A stretch of 64,000 nt of DNA from Solanum dulcamara. Taxonomy: Eukaryota > Streptophyta > Magnoliopsida > Solanales > Solanaceae. Below, in pieces: positions 45,979-58,330 of the stretch (position 1 is its first letter; every line of letters begins with the position of its first letter). Below the pieces are notes generated by a model. The model did no database searches, was not told the DNA's origin, and saw nothing but the letters and a program-made list of their open reading frames with translations. Location of the stretch: the NCBI RefSeq assembly GCF_947179165.1, contig NC_077245.1, forward strand, positions 35,519,286-35,583,285, read 5' to 3'. The position numbers were made by a program, and so were the translations under genes.

Positions 45979-48900
45979 TGTAATGAACCTCCTGTTCATT
46001 TTCTTTATTTTTTTGATCCTTTCAGCATTAAGATCTTTCAGTAGTGACCCCAAGTCATTTATAACTTTTCGACACTAACAGTTTGATCTCTTTATTATTT
46101 GTTTGTGTTTTATGCCTACTTTTGTATTTTGTAGCTCCTAGAGTTTAATTGGTTGAATTCGATAAAAAATCCAAGAAGATAAACTCAGAATGGAAATTTG
46201 ATGGTTCCATTAGCTCTAAAATAGTCAATTTAGTCTAGTTGCATGGTCGTCTCAAGTCTCAAAGCTTTCGGTGTGAGTTTGAGCCATTATGAATTTTATA
46301 TTTTAAGCTTGGGCCTAAGTTTACCCTTGGTAAACATTCTTGGAAAGCATGTTCGAATGAAAATTCTATTATCGTAGTTATTTTCGGAAGGTCGAGTTTG
46401 ATCTAGAAGGATCTTTTGTGCTGGTCCCAAGGCTTGCTATCTCATTCTAAGACTTCTTGTGGAATTGTCTAAAAATGTTGCTTGGGTGTGGAACCCACCT
46501 TTTTCAAGATATGGAAATTTTAACTGCATCATTGATTCTGGAAAATCAATTTGGTGGAGTATCATAGTTCATTTGTGTGAATGGGATTTCAAACAAATCT
46601 AAAGAACCTCGTTAGAATTTTCCAAACCTTGATCTTGTGATGGTATAGCACTTGACCTTCTTTGCATTCATGTTTCTACGATCGCGTTCACGATGTCCAG
46701 CAATGCTGCTTTTATGTTTGCGAGCCTATGGCCATGTTCGCGAAGCCTTGGTGGCCTAGCCTTCAAGTACATGAGGGTCAGCAAATGTTGCCTTTCCCGT
46801 TCACAGGATAGTCGCCGCATTTTCAAAGGCTTGTGTGCCTGCCTTCATATTTGCAGGCCCTTTTCTCTGCATTCACAAAGGACATCTTCGACTTGTCTTT
46901 TATTTAAAGACCAATCATGAATCATCTTCATCTCAAAGTTTGTTTTGGTGATTTCTCAAGCTTGGAATATATGATTGAGGTGATTTCAAATGTTGGGAGT
47001 CTATGCAGATCATGGCTTCACATTGGAGTGTTTAGGGTTCTTCAAAAAGCATCGTAGTGAGGTAATTTCATACCCAAAGGGTTTCCCTTCTTCTTGAATT
47101 CTCCATTATGGGTAATCTTTTGTGAATTATACTGCATGGGATGATTTCTTCCATTTCGAAAATCGAAATGTACCATTTATGGAAGTCAATTTTGGGATTC
47201 TTTGTACGGGTCCCATTATCTCATTTTGAACCCAATTTGGGTCCGGCTTCGAATATTACAATTTCTATATCAAGAAGTCCATATTGATGTGGTGACCAAT
47301 GTTTTGTTAGCCGGCGACATTTAGAGCTATTTTAGAAGTTGATAGCTCTTATAAAGTGGATTTGAATAGTGCATGATCGTCTTCGAGATATGCTACAGTT
47401 TTCTATTTTGACTGAGATTTATTAGACACTATTTAGTATGAATGACTTGTTATTTAGGTTGGTATTCACCAAGTATAGGGTTTTCCTCCATATATCTCAT
47501 TTTCTTGACTTCGGTTGAGCCTTAGACTAGCGCAGTCTCTTGAAATCCTTAGTTTAGGCTTCTGGCCTTACTTGTGGTTTGAATTGGTGAGGTTATCCTT
47601 CTTAGGATTCATATTGATGGCCTTAAATTGGTTTGAGATTTATATTCTTTAGCATATGCTTCATTACTCTTATGGCTAGGCATAGCTTTTGGTAGGAGTT
47701 ATTTCAGATGGTGTGTCTTGTACTAGTGCTTGAGACCTTAGTGGCTCATCATAGCTGTGGATTTAGCTTAACTGTGGTTAATCATGAGCTGGGGTGGCAT
47801 GTTTGGAGTAAGGCATCATCCTCTGAGTTGTTATCCCCTTAATTGATCCTAAGTCGCTCCTTGATTCCTTTGCATTATGTTTAGTGGTAGGCTTATGATA
47901 CTATATTAATCTATTAGTATATTGTTGGGTCGAGGCCGTGCTTGAGAATCAGTTGGATTCCAGGTTAGTTCCCTCCACCTTTGTTGTATGGTAGGATTTG
48001 CATTATGTTATTAATTACATATGTCTTATTTGGATAATGGAGATGGCATGCATTGCATTAGTTTTTTATTCACCCATGTTTGATGGTAAGGTCTTGGTGC
48101 ATGCATTGGATCTTTATCATGGTTTTCAATAATGCTATTTTCACACTTTTCATTAATTTAAACTTATTTTTATAGGAGTCGTACCATAGGGACCATTTTG
48201 ATAAACTGATTTGATATTTATGAGGCATTGAGGACGTACTCTTTTTCTACTTGATACATTAGAGTATCTGTGGATTCCTCATCTTTTACTTGAATAGCAG
48301 GTGCATCATTGCCCTTTCTGCATCCCTATGGGCCCCTTCGACCATAAATACCACAGTAACTAATGAGGGAGCTACATGGGTCTTACCTGGCAGCCCACAG
48401 GCTGGGGTGGGTGTATATACTTTGGGTTAAAGCCCCTGCATACAATTATTGATGGCACCAATTACTAATGGGTACAATGATACTTGGGTTTTACTGTGTA
48501 CTTGCATTCATATATGTATTGCCTATCACCAGTATAGTTGGTTGTTGTTTGGTACCACTAATTTTATAGAAGGCCGAGGGTTAGGTTTATGAGTTTTTAC
48601 CTTTTGGGGGTATGGATGTCCGATTGGTTATTGTTTGATTATCTCTGTGTTTACATTTTATTGCTTAGTAGATGCTTAATCATGTGGCCTACTCTTGATT
48701 TATTGTTGGTACTCACTGTTGGGTAGTGTCAGATTAGTTTATAGGTTAGTATGTTGCTTAGGAGTGTTCTTCAGTGTTGTATCCTAGATGAATTATCTCT
48801 TCTAGTATGTTCTCATAACTAGTAGGTTGTTGGATTTTCCCATCCTGGTATGTTCCTTGACTCCCTTTCCTTTCTCTTAGCATCCTGATTCTTACTTTTT

Positions 48901-49464
48901 TTTAATCTATTCTAACTTGTGTTATCTTATGTGTAGCTACTTGAATTTACTTAACTTATTTATATGTTATTTATACTTTCCTTATCTGTGGAGATTAGTT
49001 GACCTGTGCCTACTGAGTACCATTTTTTTGGTACCTATACTATGCTTCTGCCTCCTGTAGATCATAGTATGGGTTATTGTCATCAGTTTGGGCTTGTGCG
49101 GAATAACTTTTGATTCAGAGATTTTGTGAGATCTTGGCATTTGGGGTTATCGATTTCCATCTACTTTGGGGATAGGCCTACTCTTTACTTTGTTTTTGAG
49201 ATATCCTGTACTTATATTATATTTGTAAAAGTTGTGCACTCCTATTTTTATTTGCTGCTCCAATACTAACTGATGCTAGGTCTTTGGGATGGTTCTTTTA
49301 TATATTTCTTTCTCTCTCTCTTTCATATTACTGTTGATCTCTTACATTCTTTTGACCATCTTCCATTGATAGCCCATTGCCTCTAGTCTCAGTTTATGGG
49401 TTAGGCTTACCTACTGGTGGGGTGTTGTAGGTGCCAGCATGACCTAAGAAATTGAGTTGTAAAA
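45979..49464 (+). repeat. 5' LTR (3486 bp) of another gypsy-like element
   Basis: It begins TGTAATGAACCTCC immediately after the interrupted integrase and ends GAGTTGTAAAA, four bases before a PBS-like word (the expected GTGACA terminus appears mutated to GTAAAA). It includes a GC-richer block near 46680-46880 and a pyrimidine-rich 3' half. There is no partner LTR in the window, so length rests on the two ends just described. The left flank is ATTTT; no right flank is available to test a duplication. Confidence 0.75.
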
Positions 49465-49467
49465 AGT

Positions 49468-49478
49468 TGGTATCAAGG
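49468..49478 (+). other. Degenerate initiator-Met primer-binding site
   Basis: TGGTATCAAGG matches TGGTATCAGAGC in its first eight bases and lies just after the LTR end. Confidence 0.65.
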
Positions 49479-49639
49479 ATCTAGGTTGACTGGCATCATT
49501 GGTATGAGAGTGAATTCCTAGTAGAGTCTTGTGGATAAGTGCATTGACGTCCGTATCCTATCTTTGAGAGCTTATAGGGCATTCTTAGGAAATTATGTTT
49601 TTGACTCTTTATCGTGTGTTTTAATTTTGGATAACCTCC

Positions 49640-50940
49640 AAAAATGCTTCTTTGGAATCCGCTCTCTCTTAGATGGATAGCATGAAGTATTCGATGGACG
49701 TGGATGGAGTATCAACATATTCGACATGACATTCATCACTTGGTCAAGATTTAGGGCCTCTGTCAGGCCTAGACTCTAAGGTCAGAGGTGTTTTTATGAT
49801 ATAAAGAGTTTGGGGTTGCCCAAACTCCGGCAGAGTCACTGTCTACCTTGGCTCCTCGAGGTTCAGTGTAATAGGGCCTGAGTTCCTTTTAGGTACACCA
49901 CTGGTAGGTACGGTTCTTAGTGTAGAGGGTACTTCTCAAGATAAAGTTGGATTGGTTGGTCCCTAGGAGGGTTCGTTGTCAGTATCTAAGTATGTGTTGG
50001 GATTTCTTGAGTAGGTAGGGCTTAGCCCCACATTATTTCCTATGGACCAGTATATGAGCTAAGAGTTCATTAGAGGGTTGTCTTTATCGCTTTGTTTGGT
50101 GTCGGAGCATTCAATAACAACTGGATCTACCTTTCTCTAGGTTGTTAGCCATGTGAGGGTAGTGGATCAAGTATTCCTTGAGACTTACAAAGATAGTAGT
50201 ATGAGGCCTCACCATCTGTATAATGGTGATAACCTTCAGCATCGAGATGGGTATTAGTTTAATGAGGGTAATCTTCCTTATCGACCTATCGGCCTACGAT
50301 GGTAGCATATCAGGTTCTAGGAGGTTCTGAGGCAAGTCGTGGAGCCTATGACAGACAAAGTTCATGTCATATTTCTCAAAGTTAGCACTTTGAGCCTTCA
50401 AGTGTTGGAGCCCATTTTATTCCAGTTGGGTCTTTTTAGCAAGTTGATCTTGTTTATGGTTTCTATGAGTGTGTTGAGGTCGGCCACTTGTTAGAGAGTG
50501 TCAAAGGGCTCCGGTGTAGCCATCTATGGGGGTCCCCAGGGCATTGAAGAAGGTCTACAAGTTGTTAGTGGTAGACAAGGTAGTTCATCACGTTCTTCAC
50601 ATTGGGTTCTAGACTATAGAGGTTGTTATGGTTTCAAAGAAGTTGGCCACTAGTCCAGGGAGTGCCCTAGGCGAGACTTGTTCACTTAGATATTGTTAGC
50701 ATCAGTTACTCCCTAGGATAGGGTGGTCAGAGCTTGTTGTATCTATAGAGAGCTTGATCATCGATCTAGAGCTTGTCCCCAGCATGGGACCAGGTTGGGA
50801 TGTATTTAGCTGGGTCAGTCTAATGGGCTTATGTGCATCCAGTTTGAGGTGGTGTTTAGAGTGTTACTATTGGTGATTCAGGAGTTTGGGAAAAGGTCAG
50901 TTATGATCCATTCTATGCTCTACAGGCCAGTCTGGAGCTC
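49640..50940 (+). pseudogene. Decayed gag-like region
   Basis: No long frame survives. The leader after the PBS (TAGTAGAGTCTTGTGGATAAG) resembles other gypsy leaders, and two zinc-knuckle-like traces occur near 50470 (ECVEVGHLLES) and 50620-50670 (FKEVGH then SRECP). That pattern and the position after an LTR and PBS suggest gag. Protease or RT motifs are not recognisable downstream. The region could also hold another protein; confidence in gag is modest. Confidence 0.5.
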
Positions 50941-51083
50941 AATGATGTAAATATTGGTTGTATTTGTGTAATTTCCTTTTTTTGTCCTTCATTGCTTATA
51001 TTGTATGGTTTTAGGGTTTTCATACCCATACGTGTCTATTTGACCTATTATTTATCTCACGACTATTGTGGTTTCTTTATCTG
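50941..51083. other. Element interior, nothing recognised
   Basis: This AT-rich noncoding stretch lies between the gag-like region and solo LTR 51084-53292. It continues on the far side of that LTR after the duplicated ATCTG. Confidence 0.4.
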
Positions 51084-53292
51084 TGTCATGACCTGAGGCC
51101 TAGTCGTAACACAGTGGTCGAAACCCCAAAGAGCTCCAACCAAGCCTCTTGATATATCATAAGCATTCATAAGGTAAAGTAAATCAGAAACAACATAGGA
51201 AAGAGTCTCAAAGTATCAAATAATAAAAGAAAATGTAAGCTCAACGACATAGACTTTACATCTTTTATCCAAAAATGCCTTTGCTAATCAATATGGGCGG
51301 GGGCTAAGACATGTACCTAGATCACCCTCGAAATGAGTATAAAAAAACTCTTCAAAATGAAACAAATTCATAACTCGCCCTTGATAGATGAGGACTCACC
51401 ATTCTTTATAGGATAGCATATTAACTAGACACATGTGGAAGGAATATGATCCTCGACCCCTACATTATGAGACAATATAGGCAACAAATATACATTAGTA
51501 CATTTGAATATACTAAGTATGTGGGAATTCCTTATACTATAAATAATAGGATGCAATGATCAAGTAACTTGCATGATATAAAGAGAATAAGTAAAATCAT
51601 GAGAAAACCATAATGATCAAAGCATTTAAGAGACATAGTCAAAATCATAAAAGAACATAAAGAGAGTATACATATGCGGGATAGAACCATAACCAATAAT
51701 AAGACCATGTGAGATATAATATGGAATCCCGATGTCTCCCCATACAACGAAAGAAAGGGGAATCTACTTGCCAAGGTAGACTCTACCCCACAAGGCGGGT
51801 CATGAACATGTGCTATATGTGGATTCACTTTCTAGGCCATAAAGATAAATCCTATGGTGGCACATAGTTATGAGACAAGAGACTTTATACAAAGATCCCG
51901 TAGGTCGAGCCCTCACCTCAAGACTCATTCGGTGCTAAGTCAAAACTTATAGAGTAGCTCATTTTCATGTCATGATTTCAATGTGAGTAAACGCCTTTCA
52001 ACAGCAGCGCTTGGGATGATTTTAGGCGCGGGCTATTCCCTCACAAATCATACTTGCATAATTCTTGCCATTAGGTTCCTAGGTCACCAATTAAGGATCC
52101 TAAGTCACCTTTCTTCATAAATTGTCTGAAATTCATATCTTGAACATAATTGAAATCTGTAATCATAGTTCATACTTGAGTTTTGGGTGAAACTTGAGTA
52201 CATAGTTAATTTGATTAATAAACCATGAAAGATACTTGCAAATCGTTGAACTTCCTAATCATAATTCATGTAAATCATCATTTAAAATAGATTCATTCAT
52301 GGGTATTCATAATTTGACTTGAAATTATACAATTAATGTAGAATCATGCTTATAATAATTATTAATAATAATTAAAAACGTAATGGAGACAGCCTAATAT
52401 AATTCATCAAAACTAGGGTTAGAAAACCAATGAAATTTAAAGAGAACTTTGAGAAACACCTTGGGACTCCATGGATGAAAGGAACCCATGGATCAATCCC
52501 AACATACCTTGGTAAAATCAACTCAGAATTTGAAGAGGAACTTTGTTGAACTTGAAACCCTAGCTTTAAATTGTACGAGGAACTTGAGAGAGATTTGATA
52601 GTCTTACCTTAGGGAGTTTAGGAGAATGAATTAGAATAGGAGGGGAATTTCAAGAATTTTGTAATTATAGGCTTTGAACTTGGCCATAAAAGTATCTAGG
52701 TTCATTGAATTGAACTTGGGAAAAGACGGAAATACCTTCCATTAAACTTTGGATTTGACCCTACAAATTTGGATCGTATGAGTCATACTGATCTTATGAT
52801 TCGTCATCATGAGTCATCTTGTAGGTTTGAGAAAAATGCTAATTTCAAATCATCTGATATTTTTCTACAAGTCATTCTTATAACTCGTCGAAAGATTTAC
52901 AGGTTATAGACCCTCGTCGTCATACAAGTCTGAAAACCTGCATATTCTGAGCCTCTGAATTTTGCATACAACTTAGGGTTATGAGTCGTCATCCCCTCTA
53001 CGACTCGGCTTATTGAGTCATAGAGTGGGTTTTGAGATTCAATAGTTGTAGGAGTTCAAACCCTGCACTAAAAATAACTACTATGACTTGTTGACTTCTT
53101 CATGTGTCGTCAAGCGACTCATAGACCCACACATCTCATATCAAGTTTTCCAGCCTCTCACTCACTCCCACGAGTCACCTCTACGTCTTATAAGGATCCT
53201 AACAAGTCGTAGACCCACTCTTAGTCTTAGGGATAGTCCCATTCTTCTTGAATTCTGTTTCATTTCAACTTTCCAACTTTCAGGGTTTTACA
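51084..53292 (-). repeat. Solo family-2 LTR with perfect ATCTG duplication
   Basis: On the minus strand this 2209-bp LTR starts TGTAAAACCCTGAAAG at 53292 and ends GGCCTCAGGTCATGACA at 51084. ATCTG flanks both sides (51079-51083 and 53293-53297). The inner landmarks (GGAGTCCCAAGG near a splice-like GGTATGTTGGG, and AGTCTTGAGGTGAGGGCTCG on the minus strand) match the other family-2 LTRs. It splits the interior of the element that starts at 45979. Confidence 0.92.
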
Positions 53293-53297
53293 ATCTG

Positions 53298-54629
53298 GAC
53301 TTATTGTATGTGTTTAGCTCCATAGATTATTTCCTTAGTAGTGGATCAACTAGGTTGGATTCCTATTTTTTGGAGTAGTGCTTGAGTAACTCCCCACACC
53401 TTTGCCTTTGTTGTTCTGTTATGTGTTTTAGGCCAGGAAAGTTAGCTTTCCCTTTTTGTCCCCTTTACCAATTGCTTTTGTTGTGTTGTCGACCCTTGTT
53501 AGATAGGTTTCTCGACCAACTTCATTAGTTATGCACGTTTTGTACTGTTAGTTCTAGTTAACTTATAATGTTTCCTTAGTTGCGTTCTATCCCTTTGGAT
53601 TAGTGATTTTGATTTGCCAGTTGTTGTAGTTGTGAGAAGCGTAGTGTAGCCTTATGTGGTGTTGTGGTAGATGGGGTTATTGTTTCACTCCCTTGTCGTA
53701 AGTTTTTTCTCAGCTCTTAAGTTGCATAGTAGATGTTTGCTTATATGATCTATTTGCCTCACCTCTTTTTGGCAGACTTGATGTCTATTGTGATTTTCTC
53801 ATTTAGTCTTCTTTATTCATCTTGTTTAATGGTTTTGGTGATGACTATGGCTATTTATGGTGGAAAGCGTGATTCTCTTGTTGTATCTTACTTCGTTAGG
53901 GTTGGTTCTCGGTTGTTGTGTTAGTAACTCTCGAGGCATTGCTTGTTATTTGGAGTTGAAATAGTGGTAGTCCTTAGTGGATTCAGACCCTAGCTTTATT
54001 GGAGAATAGGAATTTGTTGAGAAGGTTCATCTACAAGATAGAGTCAAAGTAATTCGTGGAGTCCATGACTTGGTTCTTGTAAAAGATACAAGGGTTGACT
54101 TTGTCATATCTGATAACTTATGGTGCTTATTGGTGGGAGTTGATTCCCTTGGACAACTATCGGTCGGTTGAATTTGATTATACGTCGCCTACCTTCTTGA
54201 TTTCCCCTAGACTAAGAGGGTTGGATCAGATTAGCTCTCTCAGGATAGTTGTGGGCACACAGTGTCATTTCTATAAAAGTCCTATCATAAAAGTGGGTCA
54301 GTAGAGATGGGCTCAACGCAACCTTTTCATTCATGGGATGGTTTTCATTTGGAGTGGCGTGTTCAGTTTTCGGAGGTTGTGTTTTAACTTGAGTTATTGG
54401 TTTTAGGAGTCGGGGTTGGATTTTGGGCATTGCCATGGGCTGAGTTCCCTATTTTTGCTAGTGTTGTTCCTTTATGTTCAGGTGGAGCATGTCATTCTTC
54501 CAAAGTTTGTGATGTGTGGGTCTTGAAGGCATAATCCAGATGGTGCTGGAGATGTTCAGTATGGCTAAGGACTAATAGAATGCTCTTGGTGACTAGAAGA
54601 TGTTGGATTGGCAGCATAAGGTAGATATT
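53298..54629 (+). other. Unassigned element interior
   Basis: This ~1.3 kb follows the solo LTR and should belong to the element begun at 45979. The left part is pyrimidine-rich and noncoding. The right part (about 53990-54620) has coding-like texture but many stops, and I could not match it to protease, RT or integrase. No LTR terminus is visible before the next repeat at ~54630. Confidence 0.4.
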
Positions 54630-56222
54630 TGGTCATGCCCTGACAGGGTACCCTAAATGTGGCCGGCACTCAGAAACCATTATTGCTCCAAAGCGAACCA
54701 CTTAGTTTGATCACACATCTGTTCATTCATTCAATCATCAGAAGACTTATAATAATGAGATAAATAGGTGGGGAAATCCAATCAACAATCTAAATCAAGA
54801 AAGAAAGGACATAAGCTAATTAATCAAACTCCAATCTATGTCATGAGAATAGTCTAACAAGAACAATTCAAGGAATAGAAATACTCAATCAACCCATCTT
54901 AATCTAGTCTATAAAGCCTCTATCATTACTTTCTAAACGGCGCCAATGACAGGTTCATGGTTACCTCAAATTAAAATAAAAAAATTAAATTCAATGTAAG
55001 AATAACATAAATGGTATCCTTCGAATGCAGGGGGACTCACTAATTAGATGAATGTGAATATATCCTCACTGGTGCACCTATTGATGATCTCTAGAACTTG
55101 TTTCTGCATCATGAAATAATGTAAGTCAAAATCGGCGTCAGTACGTAGAATGTACGAGTATATAATATGGCAGAATGAAACATGCATCGAGGTAGAATAA
55201 TATCAGTTCAGATATCTCAAATCAGAAAGACAAAAAACTCAATCATGATGTAATTAGTCTAAAGTAAGAATAAGGTTTAGACAAAGACCAATCATATACA
55301 ATCCAATCCAATTATTAGAGTACTATCAAGACCTATCTAGGAGTTTCTCTTATCCGACAACCATTACCTACTAGCCGCTGGGGTACAACAAGCCGATATC
55401 ATTTCCACGTTCATCCAATGCTTTGCCAGGGTAAGGGATGAATCAACCCATTAACGATCAATAATCAATCTATGTTAGCCATATAGTTATTGAGTTTGAG
55501 TTGTTAGTTACTCTCACATGATTTGGTGCTTCATACTCTTCCCAAGACTCAATGCTCATACGACCCTATCCAATCAGTTCAATCTAGTCATTTGACAAGT
55601 CTCATTTAGACTCTTTTCAATTCATCAATTCAATCACAATCAAACCTCTCAACCAATCACACTATCATATCAGACCCATCATTCAAGTGAAATAAAAGCT
55701 ATGCATTTATGAAAGCATTTAGTTCTACTTAGTTATCCATGCTCAATCTTAGATTTTTAAGAAGACCTTCAAGGTTTATTAAGGCTATTTTCATATTCAC
55801 TCTCATTCACATTCAAACATTCATACTTTATGCTTTCCAATCCATTCAACACATTTAGACCTTTAATTATTGCCATCATTTATTTAAGGTTCTTGTATGG
55901 AGTAACATAATCATTTATTACAAGTGTTTAATTTATGAAAACTATCAGTTATGCAAGATTTTTCAAAAATATACTAGGATTTAAAGAGAACTTTTAGGGA
56001 TTCATTCATGGGGGACTCAAATCACTCACTACTCAAACTATCATATACTTATGGCACATGAAAGAACTTGAACCATTCTTTTAGTTAGCCTTACATACCT
56101 GAAAATCGAAGGAACGATTGAGACTTGAAGTAATAACTTGAAAACCTTAAACCTTAGCTTTCTTTATTCTCTCAAAGTATCTTCACTCAATGTTCTAAAT
56201 GTTAAATGAGAGATACTGCCCT
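54630..56222 (-). repeat. Truncated gypsy LTR, minus strand
   Basis: It begins near TGGTCATGCCCTGACAGGG on the plus strand, which reads as a degraded LTR 3' end, and contains CCGGCACTCAGAAACC, a word I recall from the U5 end of a Solanaceae gypsy LTR. The leader-like block near 56090 (CCTTACATACCTGAAAATCG) is the reverse of a GGTATGTAAGG splice-like word. It lacks U3: at 56223 it runs into one arm of the inverted repeat. Confidence 0.65.
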
Positions 56223-56276
56223 TAAAATTGGGTGTCAACAATCCATTTATGAGATTGGTAAGAGAGAGAATGGGAA
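56223..56276 (-). repeat. Left arm of a ~55-bp inverted repeat
   Basis: The reverse complement of this segment matches 59942-59998 at about 50 of 55 positions. Read on the minus strand it contains TTCCCATTC, CTTACCAATCTCATAA and TGTTGACACCCAATTTT. The last part resembles the start of a TAT-type LTR. The arms enclose the gypsy gag-pol fragment 56278-59935. Confidence 0.85.
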
Positions 56277-56277
56277 T

Positions 56278-56668
56278 AGGAGACTTTTTTAGACAAGGCC
56301 ATTTGGGCCAACTCTATCATTTACTAGTACCTAGAGGTCCCAAAACTTTAGAGCCTAGGGTTCTCAGTCACAAGCTAGTGTGGCTCAAGGTTCTATAGGT
56401 AAGCCACCATGCGGCAAGTATCAAGTGTGGCAAACTTCACTTGGGAGAATGTCGTGAGGGAGGGAATGAGTGCTATAAGTATGGCCAAGTAGGTCACATT
56501 CAGAGAGACTGTTTGATGTTTGCCAGAAAAGGCCAATCTTCTGGTTCAACACCACCACTTTGAGGAAACCAGAGAGGTTCTACTACTAGTACAAGCTGGG
56601 ATTCAAACTATTTGTATGCCATACATAGCCGCCAAGATCAAAATAACTAGACAGATGTTATTACTGTT
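56278..56668 (+). pseudogene. Gag C-terminus with zinc knuckles (third gypsy fragment)
   Basis: A broken frame carries KLHLGECREGG and CYKYGQVGHIQRDC, two zinc-knuckle motifs of chromovirus gag; the second Cys of the CCHC motif is Tyr. The sequence begins in the middle of gag at the inverted-repeat boundary, with no LTR, leader or start codon. Protease follows directly, as in the other elements. Confidence 0.75.
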
Positions 56669-57264
56669 ATGCTTCAAGTCTCCTTTTTTGATTGTTATGA
56701 TTTTTTGGATTCGGGTGCTATGTTTTCATTTGTAACCCCTTATGTGTCTAATAAGTTTGATAAAATCCCTGAGTGTGTTCTTGAGCCTTTAAGTGTGTCT
56801 ATTCCTGTTGTTGAGTCAATCTTAACTGAGAGGATATATAGAGATTGTACTGTGTCAATCTATCATAGGGATACTATAGGTGACTTAGTTGAGTTGGACA
56901 TGGTCGATTTTGATGTGATTGTTGGCATGGACTAGTTTTATGCCTTTGTTGATTGTAGGACTCGAATTGTTAAGTTCAAATTCTCAAATGAGCCTGTCTT
57001 TAAAATGAAGGGTAGTCTTATTGTGCCTAAGGGTTAATCTATCTCCTACCTTAGGGACAGGAATTTAATCTTGAAAGGGTGTATTTATAACATCGTACGA
57101 GTGAAAGATGATAGCGTGGAGTCTCCATCTCTTGAGTCAATCCAGACTGTTATTAAGATACCTGAAGTTTTTTTTGAGGATCTTCCTGGAGTCCCTCCTG
57201 ATAGGAAGATTGACCTTGAGATTGATGTTATCCCCAATACTCAGCCTATCTCTATATTGCCTTA
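56669..57264 (+). pseudogene. Aspartic protease of the third gypsy fragment
   Basis: The frame starting at 56669 contains FLDSGAMFSFVTPYVSNKF, with the canonical DSGA active site, then VELDMVDFDVIVGMD before a TAG stop (TGG to TAG). It reopens with KGCIYNIVRVKD and PGVPPDRKIDL and NTQPISI. This copy keeps the catalytic Asp-Ser-Gly that the element at 33749 has as Asp-Pro-Gly. Confidence 0.85.
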
Positions 57265-57268
57265 AAGA

Positions 57269-58330
57269 ATGACCCCTGCTAAGTTGAAAGAATTGAAAGA
57301 ACAGTTGAAAGATTTGTTAGAAAAGGGCTTCATTAGTCCAAGTGTCTCACCTTGGGGCGCTCCTATCCTATTCATGAGAAAGAAAGATGTGTTCCTTAGA
57401 ATATGCATTGATTACGAGCAACTGAACAAGGTCACTATAAAGAACAAGTATCCTTTCCCCATAATAGATGATTTGTTTAACCAACTTCAGGGTGCTACTT
57501 GTTTCTCAAAAATAGACCAAAGATTAGGTTACCACCAGTTGAAGATGAGAGAGTGTGATATCCTGAAGACAACTTTTCAAGCCACTTATGGCCATTTCAA
57601 GTTCTTGGTCATGTTGTTTAGGTTGACTAATGCACCTGCAGCCTTAATAGATCTCATGAATTGGGTTTTTAAGACATATCTTGATATGTTCGTGATTGTC
57701 TTCATTGATGATATTCTGGTCTTCTCTAAGAATAAGGAAGAACATGCCTATCACCTTAGAGTTGTCCTCCAGACTCTGAAAGACAAGGTAATGTATGCAA
57801 AGTTTTCCAAATGTGAATTTGGCTTTGCATTAGTGGCTTTCCTAGGCTACATTATATCTGAAGATGGTATTCAGGTTGATTCGCAGAAAATTGAGGTAGC
57901 GTAGAATTGGTCCAAACCCAGATCCCCAACTAATATAAGAAAATTCTTAGATTTGGCTGGCTATTATAGAAGGTTTGTAGAGGGATTCTCATCCATATAA
58001 TCACCATTGACTAAGTTGACCTAAAAGAAGGCTAAGTTCCAATGGTTTGATGTTTGTGAGAAAAGTTCCAGAAATTGAAGACCAAGTTGACCACTGCACA
58101 TGTGTTAACTTTGGCTGATGGAACAGAGGATTTTGTAATCTATTATGATGCATCTAGAGTTGGTTTGGGTTGTGTGTTGATGTATAGGAGAAAAATGATC
58201 GCTTATGCTTCTAAACTACTTAAGATTCATGAGAGAAATTACTCAACTGATGACCTTGAGCTGACAACTATGGTATTTGCACCTAAAATATGGCGCCACG
58301 ATTTTATGGAGTGCATGTTGATTTGTTGAC
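57269..58330 (+). pseudogene. Reverse transcriptase and RNase H of the third gypsy fragment
   Basis: The frame 57269-57904 is the longest open RT piece in the window (211 codons). It contains [15 protein letters not shown], a [13 protein letters not shown] stretch, [13 protein letters not shown] and an intact FIDD catalytic box at residues 145-148, followed by [15 protein letters not shown] stop at 57902 and a frameshift near 58060 precede RNase H ([17 protein letters not shown], then [13 protein letters not shown]), which breaks again near 58329. It lacks several residues usual for the family (GSLRM reads VFLRI), so it is inactive. Confidence 0.88.

Noticed and set aside
53088..53378. 96-codon plus-strand open frame
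   Set aside because: It crosses the boundary of the minus-strand solo LTR 51084-53292, so it cannot be a conserved gene.
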